A stretch of 64,000 nt of DNA from assembly GCA_000739535.1 (NCBI GenBank), contig DF820469.1:361913-425912 (forward strand), given 5' to 3'. The stretch is from Candidatus Vecturithrix granuli (GTDB lineage Bacteria > Moduliflexota > Moduliflexia > Moduliflexales > Moduliflexaceae). Below the pieces are notes generated by a model. It searched no databases. It was not told where the DNA came from and saw only the letters and a list, made by a program, of their open reading frames with translations. The position numbers were made by a program, and so were the translations under genes. Below, one piece after another: positions 8,138-17,047 of this stretch; position 1 is the first letter of the stretch; each line of letters begins with the position of its first letter.

Positions 8138-8191
8138 CAGTGATCTCCTCTTGCTCCCTGACAGGCTTTGATGAACATACAGAAAATCATT

Positions 8192-8246
8192 CGGAACCCC
8201 ATCCCCGGCCCCTCTCCTTTGGGGAGGGGCCGGGGATGGGGTTCCG
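8192..8246. repeat. Strong GC-rich palindrome (C-rich repeat family)
   Basis: Arms of 23 bp (8192-8214 and 8224-8246) pair perfectly around a short T-rich loop. It lies between the binding-protein gene (stop at 8285) and the mutarotase gene (start 8137). In the minus-strand transcript it could stabilise the upstream mRNA or attenuate the downstream genes. Related copies are at 62782-62884 and, split by an insertion, at 5049-5313. Confidence 0.8.
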
Positions 8247-8284
8247 GACAACGCCCATAACGACTGTCAGGGGTTCGTGGCAGG

Positions 8285-9241
8285 TTAGAATTTATCCGGC
8301 GTTTGCAGCAGTTTCTGCGTTTCCGGTTTATCATAATTCTCTGCCGTGATCACAGCGACCGGAATCTGAATCTTTTTGTTATCAATAGCTCCGCCTTTGA
8401 TGATCGTATCCAGCAATTCAACACCGCGATAGCCCATTTGATAGGGATCCTGGGCGATAATCCCATGAATTACGCCTTCTTCGAACAGAGGCAGCACTTC
8501 AGGGCTGGGGTCAAACGTGACCAGCTTGATTTTTTTGTCCAGACCTCGGGCTTTCAAGGCTTGCGCGGCTCCGACTCCCATCGGCGCGGCTGCGGAGAAA
8601 ATACCGTTAATATCTGGATTCGAGGTCAACAAATCCGAGGTGATATTCATAGCCGTCGCCGCTTCTGCCGAAGTCCACTGGACGGGCAATAACACGATAT
8701 CAGGGTATTCCTGAATCGCTTTGATGAAACCTTCGCTGCGCTGCACGCCAGTTTCCGAACCAGCGGTAATCCCTAAGTTGATCACTTTGCCTTTGCCGCC
8801 GATCATTTCAGCCAGCAATTTTCCGGCTTTGTATGCGCCGTCAAAATTATCGGTCGTGATGCTGGCATAGGGGGCGTCGGAATCAACGCCGGAATCCACC
8901 ATGATGATCGGCACGCCGTCTTTAATCGCCTGTTCAACCGGCGGCACCAAAGCTTTGGCGTCAGTTGCAGCCATTAAAATCCCGGCGGGTTTGGAGGCGG
9001 CAATATTACTCACCAGACTCACCTGCCCTGCGATTTCCGATTCCCGCGCCACGCCCTGATAATCTATTTTATAGCCTAATTCATTGCCTTTATCAGCCGC
9101 GCCTTTTCGGAGAAAGAGCCAGTAAGTCACATCCGTTGATTTCGGAATAAAAACGATTGTATCCGATTTTTGCGCAAAGACAGCAGCAGCGAATGAAAGC
9201 ACAAACATGGTCACGAGTAATGCAACGATATACTTTTTCAT
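8285..9241 (-). CDS. Sugar ABC transporter periplasmic substrate-binding protein
   Basis: RbsB-like periplasmic binding protein of 318 aa. The start at 9241 (MKKYIVALL) is chosen because GGGAGG lies 8 nt upstream and it opens a clean signal peptide ending AAAVFA-Q. A longer frame to 9286 adds only polar residues ahead of the signal. The mature protein begins DTIVFIPKSTDVTYW, followed by IPIIMVDSGVDSDAPYASITTDNFDGAYKAG and GIFSAAAPMGVGAAQAL split over the two lobes. It lies 173 bp downstream of its permease gene; the order ATPase-permease-binding protein is less common than binding protein first. Confidence 0.95.
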   Translation of the reverse strand: MKKYIVALLVTMFVLSFAAAVFAQKSDTIVFIPKSTDVTYWLFLRKGAADKGNELGYKIDYQGVARESEIAGQVSLVSNIAASKPAGILMAATDAKALVPPVEQAIKDGVPIIMVDSGVDSDAPYASITTDNFDGAYKAGKLLAEMIGGKGKVINLGITAGSETGVQRSEGFIKAIQEYPDIVLLPVQWTSAEAATAMNITSDLLTSNPDINGIFSAAAPMGVGAAQALKARGLDKKIKLVTFDPSPEVLPLFEEGVIHGIIAQDPYQMGYRGVELLDTIIKGGAIDNKKIQIPVAVITAENYDKPETQKLLQTPDKF

Positions 9242-9414
9242 AGAATTTCCTCCCTGAATACTCCGGCCGCTCTGCCAGCCTGCCATGTTTACAACATGAG
9301 GCCGACATCGCCTGAGTCTATGTTCTTGTCAATTGTTCATCGTTTTTGAAAAATTCGATTTTTCTCTACAAATCAACTTCGAAAAGAACTATCACCTCCC
9401 TTTTTACAGAAACG

Positions 9415-10395
9415 TTAATTCCTTCTGCGGATTTGATCAATGGCGACAGCGATGATGATAATCAGACCATTGACCACATATTGCCAGAACGCATATACAC
9501 CCAGAATATTCAAGCCGTTTCTGATAGTTGTGACGATCAAGGCCCCGATCAATGTGGCGATAATGTCACCCTCACCGCCGAACAGACTGGTGCCGCCAAT
9601 CACGACCGCACCGATAGCCAATAATTCATAGCCCGCGCCGCCAGCCGGTTGAATCGTGCCGAGACGCGCAGATTCAATCACGCCGGCAATCGCGGTTAAC
9701 ATGCCGCACACCATATAAATTCCAAGCGTCACATGATTGATATTAATACCTGATAAGCGGGTCGCTTCGGCATTGCTGCCGATAGCATAAGTAAATCGGC
9801 CGAATTTGGTATATTTCAGCACCCAAAACGCCAGCAGAAAGATGATCGCCACAATAATGGTCGGCACCGGGATGATCCCCCAAATTTTCCCCTGACCGAT
9901 CCACATATATCCCTTTGTCAAACCATAAATCGGGATGCCTTTACATAGAATCAGCGCAAATCCTCTGGCAATCCCCATCATTCCTAACGTTGCCACAAAA
10001 GGCGGAACTTTTAATTTCGTGATGCACGCGCCATTCACCAGTCCGGCAAAGGTACCCGCAAGAATGGACACGATAATAGCAAGCAGGGTATTGCCCGTGA
10101 ATTGAAAAGCCAGGCCGCCCACAATCGAAGAAAATGCAAATACCGAACCGACCGAAAGATCGATGCCGCCGGAAAAAATGACAAACGTTTCTCCGGCCGC
10201 AATAATCGCAAATACGGCGGATTGAAGCGTAATCTCAAAGAGATTGTTCACTGTGAAAAAATAGGGGGACAGAAATGAGAGAATCACCCAGATGAGCAGC
10301 AGGATGATAAACATCGAAAAAGTCTGTTTTCTGAGCAATTCGCCCAGATACGCTCCGGGAGATGACGATGTGCTGGCAAATTTATTTGGTTCCAT
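9415..10395 (-). CDS. Ribose-type sugar ABC transporter permease (RbsC-like)
   Basis: Inner-membrane permease of 326 aa, full length for the family. It shows FVIFSGGIDLSVGSVFAF at about residues 72-89, VPPFVATLGMMGIARGFAL, the YAIGSNAEATRLSGI cytoplasmic loop and VVIGGTSLFGGEGD near the C-terminus. About eight to ten hydrophobic segments are visible. It starts 26 bp after the ATPase gene (10422) and is surely co-transcribed with it. It partners the binding protein at 8285-9241. The Shine-Dalgarno sequence is weak (GATGAGAAC). Confidence 0.95.
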   Translation of the reverse strand: MEPNKFASTSSSPGAYLGELLRKQTFSMFIILLLIWVILSFLSPYFFTVNNLFEITLQSAVFAIIAAGETFVIFSGGIDLSVGSVFAFSSIVGGLAFQFTGNTLLAIIVSILAGTFAGLVNGACITKLKVPPFVATLGMMGIARGFALILCKGIPIYGLTKGYMWIGQGKIWGIIPVPTIIVAIIFLLAFWVLKYTKFGRFTYAIGSNAEATRLSGININHVTLGIYMVCGMLTAIAGVIESARLGTIQPAGGAGYELLAIGAVVIGGTSLFGGEGDIIATLIGALIVTTIRNGLNILGVYAFWQYVVNGLIIIIAVAIDQIRRRN

Positions 10396-10421
10396 ATTGT
10401 GTTCTCATCGTGTAATGATCG

Positions 10422-11912
10422 TTAGTGAGTCGTTAAACAATATTCCATAACACGTTGTTTTGTGGTCTCTTTCGGATTCAGCTCAGCCACAAATTTCCCC
10501 TGCGCCATAACCAGAATCCGGTCTGAAATATTGAGAATTTCCTGAATATCACTGGAAATGAAAAGTATCGCTTTTTGCGTTTCTCTGACAAACTGATGAA
10601 TCAACTCATAAATCTCTTCTCTGGCCCCCACGTCAATCCCTATCGTGGGTTCGTCTAAAATCAGGAATTGACACTCTGCGGACAGCCATTTGGCAAAGAC
10701 GACTTTTTGCTTGTTGCCGCCGCTCAAATATTTCACATATTGCGACATACTGGCAGCTTTGATGCGCAAATGTTGAATAGAGTTGTTGGCAAGCTGTTTT
10801 TCTTTGCGATTGCTAAAGAGCGCGCTCCTGAGCTTTGCTAAAAACACCAGCGAGATGTTTTCTTTCACCCCCATATTGAGGCACAATCCGTCAACATCTC
10901 TGTCTTCAGGGAGGTAGCCTATTCCCATCTGAATCGCGTGTTTAGGAGATTGAATCCGGACGTCAGATTTGTCCAGCGTCATTTCGCCCGCATGTAAAGG
11001 ATCGATGCCGAAGATGGCGCGGGCCAGCTCAGTTTTTCCTGACCCAACTAATCCTGTTAGTCCCAGGATTTCCCCTTTGTGTACTGTGAAATTCAGATCG
11101 TGAAGCACGTTATGGATTGTGATATGACGAAATTCAAAGAACGGATCGCGTGTCGCCATTTCGCGGCTTCTGGTAGTTCGGCGAATTTCATGGCCGGTCA
11201 TCAAACTCACAATCTGATTTAACTCGATTCCTTCGACATCGAGGGTTTCAACATTCATTCCATCGCGCAGGATCGTGATGCGATCCCCGATTTGTTTGAT
11301 TTCTTCAAGTTTGTGCGAAATGTAAATAATGCCGATCCCCTGTTGTTTCAATTCATGGATCAAGGCGAACAGGAGTTCGATTTCTTGTTTGCTGATGGCC
11401 GCCGTCGGCTCATCCATGATCAGGATTTTCGCATGTTTGGAGAGTGCAATCGCAATTTCCAACATCTGCTTTTCAGCGACGCTTAAATCCTGCACTTTCC
11501 GTTTGGGGTCCATGGCAAATCGAATGGTTGCTAAAACTTCTTGCGCTCTGGCATACACCTCTTTCCAGGCAATGACGCCGCGTCGGACGGCAAAATCGGA
11601 CAGAGAAATATTCTCGGCCACGCTCAGGTGCGGAATAAGGTGAAAATTCTGGTAGATAGTAACAATCCCGTGTTCACTCGCTTTTTTGGGATTATAAGAA
11701 GTTGGATCGATTTTCTGCCCTTCAATCAGAATGTCGCCCAAATCTAAACGATAGGCCCCGCTCAGGATTTTGATCAGGGTTGATTTCCCGGCGCCATTCT
11801 CACCCAGAAGAATGTGGACTTCTCCGGCAGAAAGATCGAAGTTGACATTCTTTAACACCTTCACCCCAAAGAAGGCTTTATGAATGTTCTGCATGGACAG
11901 AAGGTTTGACAT
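10422..11912 (-). CDS. Ribose-type sugar ABC transporter ATP-binding protein (RbsA-like)
   Basis: Two-NBD ATPase of 496 aa. The first NBD carries LLGENGAGKSTLIKILSG and ILIMDEPTAAI. The second carries GLTGLVGSGKTELARAIFG, LSGGNKQKVVFAKW and ILDEPTIGID. The second P-loop keeps the Lys (GSGKT), whereas most RbsA-type proteins, including the other two in this window, have Arg there, so both sites could bind and hydrolyse ATP. The gene is first in the transporter operon, 53 bp after the regulator gene, with a LacI-type palindrome in that gap. Confidence 0.95.
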   Translation of the reverse strand: MSNLLSMQNIHKAFFGVKVLKNVNFDLSAGEVHILLGENGAGKSTLIKILSGAYRLDLGDILIEGQKIDPTSYNPKKASEHGIVTIYQNFHLIPHLSVAENISLSDFAVRRGVIAWKEVYARAQEVLATIRFAMDPKRKVQDLSVAEKQMLEIAIALSKHAKILIMDEPTAAISKQEIELLFALIHELKQQGIGIIYISHKLEEIKQIGDRITILRDGMNVETLDVEGIELNQIVSLMTGHEIRRTTRSREMATRDPFFEFRHITIHNVLHDLNFTVHKGEILGLTGLVGSGKTELARAIFGIDPLHAGEMTLDKSDVRIQSPKHAIQMGIGYLPEDRDVDGLCLNMGVKENISLVFLAKLRSALFSNRKEKQLANNSIQHLRIKAASMSQYVKYLSGGNKQKVVFAKWLSAECQFLILDEPTIGIDVGAREEIYELIHQFVRETQKAILFISSDIQEILNISDRILVMAQGKFVAELNPKETTKQRVMEYCLTTH

Positions 11913-11932
11913 GGTTTATATGCCTTTTTTGC

Positions 11933-11962
11933 TTTGCAAACGATTGTGCAATCGTTTGCAAA
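11933..11962. promoter_or_regulatory. LacI-type operator upstream of the sugar importer operon
   Basis: A 30-bp palindrome with perfectly matching 13-bp arms. Its centre ACGATTGTGCAATCGT matches the operator at 13009-13026 (ACG(T/A)TTGTGCAA(T/A)CGT pattern). It sits in the 53-bp gap between the regulator stop and the ATPase start, where a bound repressor would block the importer operon. Confidence 0.75.
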
Positions 11963-11965
11963 TAA

Positions 11966-12967
11966 TTAAATCTGCCTGGTCGTTTCACGCACAATTAACT
12001 CTGGTTCCAGGACAATGGCTTTTTCTAAAATCGGCTGTCCTTGTTTCTGGAGCAAAATCAACTCGACCGCTTTTTCGCTCATGGCTTGAAAAGGCTGCCG
12101 GATTGTCGTCAACGCCGGAGTCATCATGGTGGCTAAAATAATATCATCCATCCCCATGACCGACATCTGCTGGGGCACATTTATGCCCTGTTTATAGAGT
12201 TCTTTCATTACGCCGGCCGCCATAACGTCATTATGCGCCCAGATCGCGGTAACTTTCAGGGGATGCTGCCGAAAAAACGCCGCACCTTTCATGCCGGATT
12301 CCAGTTTAAAATCACCCTCAAAGATATGGGTGTCGTCAAATTCAAGCTGATGCTTGAGCAAGGTATCTTTGAAGCCCTTCACACGTTCTCGACACAAGGT
12401 AATATTTAATGGCCCGGTCAAACAGCCCATCTGTCTATGGCCTGAGCTGATGAAATGTTCGGCCGCCAACACACCAGCGCGATAATTATTGACCACGACC
12501 GTGGGCACGCTCTCATCCTCCAACGCTCTGTCAATCACGACAATCGGGATATTGCGTTTATTCAGAATACGCAAGACACGACTTTCATCGGAAACGCGAG
12601 AAAAAATAATGCCATCCACGCTACGACGCAGCAAACTATCAATGAAACGCTCTTCAATATCGGGATTGTCGAGATTGTTGCCCAGGATCAGGTTAAAATC
12701 GTGGCGAGCCGCGCTTTCTTCAATGTATTTGATGATATACGCAAAGGCATGGAGGGGCACAAAATCGGGAACGACCAACCCAATCAAATTGCCGCTTTTC
12801 AGGCGTAGCCCTTTTGCCAGCAGATTCGGCCGGTAATTGAGTTTTTTGATCGCTTCTTCAACACGCTGCCGGGTACGTTGATCCACAGGGATATTCTGGT
12901 TGATGACACGCGACACGGTGGAAATGGAAACCTCGGCTAATCGGGCAACATCTTTCATGGAACTCAT
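11966..12967 (-). CDS. LacI/GalR-family transcriptional regulator
   Basis: A 333-aa repressor. The N-terminal helix-turn-helix is MKDVARLAEVSISTVSRVIN, followed by the hinge region NYRPNLLAKGLRLKSG. The rest is a sugar-binding domain related to periplasmic binding proteins (GLVVPDF, DGIIFSRVSDE, VVVNNYRAGVLAAEH, AIWAHNDVMAAGVM, TTIRQPFQAM). The start at 12967 is supported by GAGGGA upstream; the frame runs further to 13021 without support. Palindromic operators lie before its own gene (13009-13026) and before the importer operon (11933-11962), so it probably represses both and is relieved by the transported sugar. Confidence 0.93.
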   Translation of the reverse strand: MSSMKDVARLAEVSISTVSRVINQNIPVDQRTRQRVEEAIKKLNYRPNLLAKGLRLKSGNLIGLVVPDFVPLHAFAYIIKYIEESAARHDFNLILGNNLDNPDIEERFIDSLLRRSVDGIIFSRVSDESRVLRILNKRNIPIVVIDRALEDESVPTVVVNNYRAGVLAAEHFISSGHRQMGCLTGPLNITLCRERVKGFKDTLLKHQLEFDDTHIFEGDFKLESGMKGAAFFRQHPLKVTAIWAHNDVMAAGVMKELYKQGINVPQQMSVMGMDDIILATMMTPALTTIRQPFQAMSEKAVELILLQKQGQPILEKAIVLEPELIVRETTRQI

Positions 12968-13008
12968 AGCATTCCCTCGAACGAATGTAACATGTTGCTG
13001 GTGATGAG

Positions 13009-13026
13009 AACGTTTGTGCAAACGTT
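13009..13026. promoter_or_regulatory. LacI-type operator upstream of the regulator gene
   Basis: AACGTTTG-TG-CAAACGTT, two perfect 8-bp half-sites, located about 40 bp upstream of the regulator start. It shares the TTGTGCAA centre and flanking CG steps with the operator at 11933-11962, supporting autoregulation. Confidence 0.75.
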
Positions 13027-13116
13027 ATCATGCAAGAGAATTCTGTCAAGAAAAATTTGGAAATTTTTGATAAATTTGAAAGGGCTATCGTGATAAAGTA
13101 TGCGGCCGATTCTCGC

Positions 13117-14310
13117 TTATGTGCGTGTACTTAATACCAGATAGAAACCAGCAGAAGCAAAGATAATGTGAGAAATCCATGCGGCCAGTAAGGGAGGTAA
13201 AATATGGGCATGCCCCAGGGAAATCGCCATTTGCAAAATAATCCAGTAGGTTAGTCCGATGAAAACGCTTAATCCCACACCAAAAGCAGCTCCGCTCCTG
13301 GGAGATTTCAGGGCAAAAGGAAAACCGATAATGACCATGACCAGACTAACGAAGGGATATGAAAGTTTGGCGCGTAAATCAACGATATACTCCGACATGT
13401 CATAACCGGAAGCGGTAAGCGTTTGAATGTAACGCGCTAATTCTCGATAGTTCATATCTTCCGGCTTTTTAGTGTCCCGTCGAAATTCTTCAAAAGAGTG
13501 GGGGATGACATAATCCCGACGCCTTTGAAACTGGATAATGGACTGATGCTGTCCCGGCTCAAGTGAACGTTCAGCGCCCTGATATAAGGTCCAGGTTCCA
13601 AGGTTTTCCTCAGCAACTTCCCCGTTTTCTGGAGAAAAGAAAAAATCAAGTGGATTTTTCGGCAAGAATTTTTTCCACCCTTCAGATGGCTGCTCATTCT
13701 TATTTTTGGGAGGATGATATCTGGCCTGCTCGGCATCTAATCGTTTAATTGGCAGAAATTGATCATTAAGTTCAAACACGGTAAGTCCCTGAATTCCTAG
13801 TTTTTCCGGAATAAGGGCATTGATGTAATAAATCCGATTGTTTTCATTTCCTCGAAACCAGATTTGAATTTTAGCCATTTGGCGGGTATCTGGTTTCTGT
13901 TTCATAATCCGTTTACATTCTTCAGTAATCTGATTCGCTGTCGGCACCACAAATTCATTCAAACCGAGCATCAGCACGCTCATCACAAAACCGATGACCA
14001 ACAGCGGCGCCATCAGTCGGTAAATGCTGACCCCGCCCGCTAACATGGCGATGATCTCGCTGTTGCGGGCAAATCGTCCAGTGACTAACAGGGTCGTCAG
14101 AAGAATGGAGATCGGGGTGATCATGAATAACACCAGGGGAATCCGGGCCAGAAAAAAAGTAATCGTGACAGAGAAAGGGGGCTTATACTCAACAATGTCA
14201 TCAACACGTTCAAAGATGTCAACAACGGTTGAGACCAGAACCAGGGCGATGATCCCAAATACAAACATTTTGAGAAATTCACGGCTGATATAACGATCAA
14301 GAATCTTCAT
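13117..14310 (-). CDS. lptG: LptG-like LPS export ABC transporter permease (YjgP/YjgQ family)
   Basis: Inner-membrane component of the Lpt machine that extracts LPS from the inner membrane and delivers it to the periplasmic bridge. The 397-aa protein has the family layout: three N-terminal hydrophobic segments beginning MKILDRYISREFLKMF, a large periplasmic domain (about residues 125-300), and three C-terminal segments. The conserved TNSEI-like region appears as RNSEIIAMLAGGVSIYRL. The start at 14310 gives a 4-bp ATGA overlap with the upstream lptF-like gene. Assignment as G rather than F rests on order and on the KILDRYISREFL opening, so the two names could be swapped. Confidence 0.85.
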   Translation of the reverse strand: MKILDRYISREFLKMFVFGIIALVLVSTVVDIFERVDDIVEYKPPFSVTITFFLARIPLVLFMITPISILLTTLLVTGRFARNSEIIAMLAGGVSIYRLMAPLLVIGFVMSVLMLGLNEFVVPTANQITEECKRIMKQKPDTRQMAKIQIWFRGNENNRIYYINALIPEKLGIQGLTVFELNDQFLPIKRLDAEQARYHPPKNKNEQPSEGWKKFLPKNPLDFFFSPENGEVAEENLGTWTLYQGAERSLEPGQHQSIIQFQRRRDYVIPHSFEEFRRDTKKPEDMNYRELARYIQTLTASGYDMSEYIVDLRAKLSYPFVSLVMVIIGFPFALKSPRSGAAFGVGLSVFIGLTYWIILQMAISLGHAHILPPLLAAWISHIIFASAGFYLVLSTRT

Positions 14311-15554
14311 CGGCGCGCCACCCGGATCAGCAAGAACAGACCTACTATCCCTAACAGGATATTGGGAGTCCATACTGCTAAAAAAACCGGAAGTTTTCCG
14401 CTATCACCGAGACTTTCTCCGGCAGTGATGAAAATGTAATAGATTAATAACAGAACCACGCTGATGGCAAATCCTCCGGATTTTCCAGCCCGTTGCGATT
14501 GAATTCCCAAAGGGGTCGCAATCAACCCGAAGACCAGACAGGCTAAGGGAATTGAATAGCGTTTATGAATTTCAACCAGATAGGAACTGGATAACCGTCC
14601 TTGAATCACAAAACTATCAGCGATGAGCCTGGGAACAATCTGTGCATAACGACTCACACTGTCAAAAAAGGAAGTCCCTGGTTCAGGACAGACGAGCGTC
14701 GCCTGCCCGGCAAGTTGTTGCTCGTGACGTTGCAATACGAAATATTGCTCGATTAATTGGCAGATGGTCATATCCCGATCTGTACGAGGGATGGTCATCT
14801 GCCCCTCGCTCATCTCTTCATCTTGCAGGCTTAAAAGGATATCCAGAGTCGGAAATTCAACGATTTGATATTTCAACGGATTTACCACCGTTTGAGGATG
14901 GCTGGCTCCATCTGTCAAACGGAGAATAACCCGTAACGCTTTTTCATCGGAAATAAGTTCGCCTTTGCGGGCAAAAATCGTTTGAGGATTATTTTCATCT
15001 CTGGAATCAGAAATCATAATCCCATAAAACAAATTATCAACATTCGATAACTCGTCGATATAAATCACCAGGCCCCGAAAAAGAGAATTAAACACATGTT
15101 CTTTTAATTCCACCGCCGCTTTGGTACGCGCCAATTCGTATAATGTTACCCGGAACTGATGGTTACCCCAGGGCAGCGCTTTGGCGTAAAGAAAAAATGT
15201 CAGTCCATTCGCAAGCACAGCAAAGATGAACACCGGCACAAAGAGAGAATAGAGACTAATACCCGAAGCTTTCATGGCCGTGATCTCGCTATCCGTTGAT
15301 AATCGTCCAAACGCTGAGAGCGTCGCGACCAATACGGCCATCGGGATCGTCAGCACCAGGAAAGATGGCATGATATACACGATCAATTCAAGCACTGAAC
15401 GCAGACTGACCCCTTTGTTGATCACCAGTTCAATCAAATCGAGCATTCTTTCCATTAGCAGGACAAAAGTGAAAATCAACAACCCCAGGAAAAATGGCCC
15501 GATCAATTCTTGAAAGATGTATTTATTGAGAGTTTTCTTAAATTTTAGTCTCAT
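14307..15554 (-). CDS. lptF: LptF-like LPS export ABC transporter permease (YjgP/YjgQ family)
   Basis: Second inner-membrane subunit of the LPS exporter, 415 aa. It begins KFKKTLNKYIFQELIGPFFL and has the family motif TDSEITAMKASGISLY after the third hydrophobic segment. A periplasmic domain follows and then C-terminal segments including SIPLACLVFGLIATPLGIQS. The Shine-Dalgarno sequence is AAGGAA. LptB, LptC and LptA are not in the window. The operon is divergent from the glycosyltransferase at 15935, another probable LPS gene. Confidence 0.85.
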   Translation of the reverse strand: MRLKFKKTLNKYIFQELIGPFFLGLLIFTFVLLMERMLDLIELVINKGVSLRSVLELIVYIMPSFLVLTIPMAVLVATLSAFGRLSTDSEITAMKASGISLYSLFVPVFIFAVLANGLTFFLYAKALPWGNHQFRVTLYELARTKAAVELKEHVFNSLFRGLVIYIDELSNVDNLFYGIMISDSRDENNPQTIFARKGELISDEKALRVILRLTDGASHPQTVVNPLKYQIVEFPTLDILLSLQDEEMSEGQMTIPRTDRDMTICQLIEQYFVLQRHEQQLAGQATLVCPEPGTSFFDSVSRYAQIVPRLIADSFVIQGRLSSSYLVEIHKRYSIPLACLVFGLIATPLGIQSQRAGKSGGFAISVVLLLIYYIFITAGESLGDSGKLPVFLAVWTPNILLGIVGLFLLIRVARR

Positions 15555-15768
15555 GTCTGTGTTCCTTTTTTGTGGATGCTATCGTGACAGTAAAACATTT
15601 AGTCAAGGAAAATATGGCATCAGGATTGTCAGGAATGCACAAATCAGCAAAGGATCCGGCGAGTTTGGCGAGAAATAGATGAAAAATATCTTTTTTATTT
15701 GACTGTTTTCCCTGGAAAACAAGGATACATCAATGATACATACAGCAATACTTCGGACAGTTGTTCAA

Positions 15769-15851
15769 CTGTTTCGGGAATGAGTCTTCGAAATTTCCGA
15801 AACAGAGGGCATGTTCAGGTTTCGGGACATCGCTCCGCTCATTTCCGAAAC
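15769..15851. repeat. Two TTTCGGGAATG-type hairpins in the lptF/glycosyltransferase gap
   Basis: Two adjacent inverted repeats (15769-15805 and 15819-15851) built on GTTTCGG and CCGAAAC arms. A third copy with perfect 15-bp arms is at 53843-53881. They lie in the 380-bp divergent region 15555-15934, which otherwise shows no gene. Promoters for both neighbours must also be in this gap, but none is convincing by eye. Confidence 0.6.
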
Positions 15852-15934
15852 AACCCGTTATGTGGGCATTTTCAAAAAGCTATCCGAAGTATTGATACAG
15901 TGATATTGTATAAATTTTTAGAGAAAGGGGAACA

Positions 15935-16981
15935 GTGTATAACCGGCATATTCAAAACATTGTAATCATTCGCTTCAGTTCTTTTGGCGATATTATTCTT
16001 ACGACCCCGCTGATTCGAGCACTCAGGACGAATTTCCCGGAGGCCAGGATTGATTTTATTGTTAAGCAGGAATTTGCCGAATTACTCCAAACCAATCCGC
16101 ATCTTACAACGGTATATCCGTATCGTAAAGAAAGCGGGGGACGGGGGCTTCTCCTATTGGCAAAGCAACTTCGGCGTAATCACTATGATTTGTGCGTTGA
16201 TATTCACACAAATTTTCGTTCGTATCTGGTGCGCTGTCTGATTCGTCCGACTTACACGACAACATGGACAAAGCATCTGCTGAAGAGATTGCTCCTGGTC
16301 AAGGCAGGAATTAATCGCTATTCTCGAATTATTCAGGTTCCGGATCGCTATCTTAACAGCGTGGCATCATTCGGGGTAGTCAATGATGGACAGGGCTTAG
16401 AAATTTTTCCAACCCTGCAACATGAAACCAGGGTACAGGCGATTCTGGAGCAGGAACATCTAGCTGAACAAAATCTGGCAATCGGCTTTGGCACGGTTGC
16501 TGCTCATCCGTTGAAACAATGGCCCCTGGAAAAATTCCTGCAACTCGGTCAACAGCTTGTTCAGCGCCACCAGGCCAGAATTCTCTTGTTCGGCGGGCCG
16601 GCCGATGTTGACCAAGTCAGGGAAATTGCTAAACATCTTCCAAACAATCCGATCATGTTGTGCGGCAAGCTCTCGCTGCTCGAATCCGCGTCAGCGCTGA
16701 AGCGTTGTGCCGTATTTGTCGGAAATGATACTGGCATGGTCCACCTTGCCGCTGCCATGAAATGTCCGATTGTGGTGCTGTTCGGCCCGACTGTTGAAGA
16801 ATTTGGATTTTATCCTTATACAGCCAACGCTGTAGTCATCAGCACGCCTCTGCCCTGTCGTCCCTGTACCCATACCGGCAAAGGCCGGTGTAAAATTCAG
16901 GAAACCCATGCCTGTATGGAACGGATCGAGGTTGAAGAGGTGATGACAGCCGTTGAAGAGAAGTTACAAAGCGTGGTGTAA
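15935..16981 (+). CDS. Glycosyltransferase family 9 (heptosyltransferase-like)
   Basis: GT-B glycosyltransferase of the ADP-heptose:LPS heptosyltransferase family, 348 aa. The N-terminal domain has IVIIRFSSFGDIILTTPLIRAL and ARIDFIVKQEF. The C-terminal domain has GFGTVAAHPLKQWPLEKF, a nucleotide-sugar-binding region, and VFVGNDTGMVHLAAAMKCPIV with the conserved D-T/S-G-x-x-H element. The start is GTG at 15935 with AAAGGGG upstream. It probably transfers a heptose or related sugar to the LPS core. Donor and acceptor are not determinable here. Confidence 0.88.
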   Translation: MYNRHIQNIVIIRFSSFGDIILTTPLIRALRTNFPEARIDFIVKQEFAELLQTNPHLTTVYPYRKESGGRGLLLLAKQLRRNHYDLCVDIHTNFRSYLVRCLIRPTYTTTWTKHLLKRLLLVKAGINRYSRIIQVPDRYLNSVASFGVVNDGQGLEIFPTLQHETRVQAILEQEHLAEQNLAIGFGTVAAHPLKQWPLEKFLQLGQQLVQRHQARILLFGGPADVDQVREIAKHLPNNPIMLCGKLSLLESASALKRCAVFVGNDTGMVHLAAAMKCPIVVLFGPTVEEFGFYPYTANAVVISTPLPCRPCTHTGKGRCKIQETHACMERIEVEEVMTAVEEKLQSVV

Positions 16982-17005
16982 AAAAGGAAGGAGGTTCAGA
17001 TTGCT

Positions 17006-17042
17006 TTCCCCTTGCGAAGCGTAGAAAGCTTCACAAGGGGAA
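17006..17042. terminator. Hairpin between convergent genes
   Basis: Arms 17006-17020 and 17028-17042 pair as a 15-bp stem with one mismatch and a 7-nt loop. It lies in the 66-bp gap between the converging glycosyltransferase and thioredoxin-fold genes. There is no long T-tract on either side. Confidence 0.6.
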
Positions 17043-17047
17043 CAAGT

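Noticed and set aside
8138..8251. N-terminal extension of the mutarotase frame
   Set aside because: It would translate the GC-rich palindrome; the ATG at 8137 has a proper ribosome site and matches the family start.
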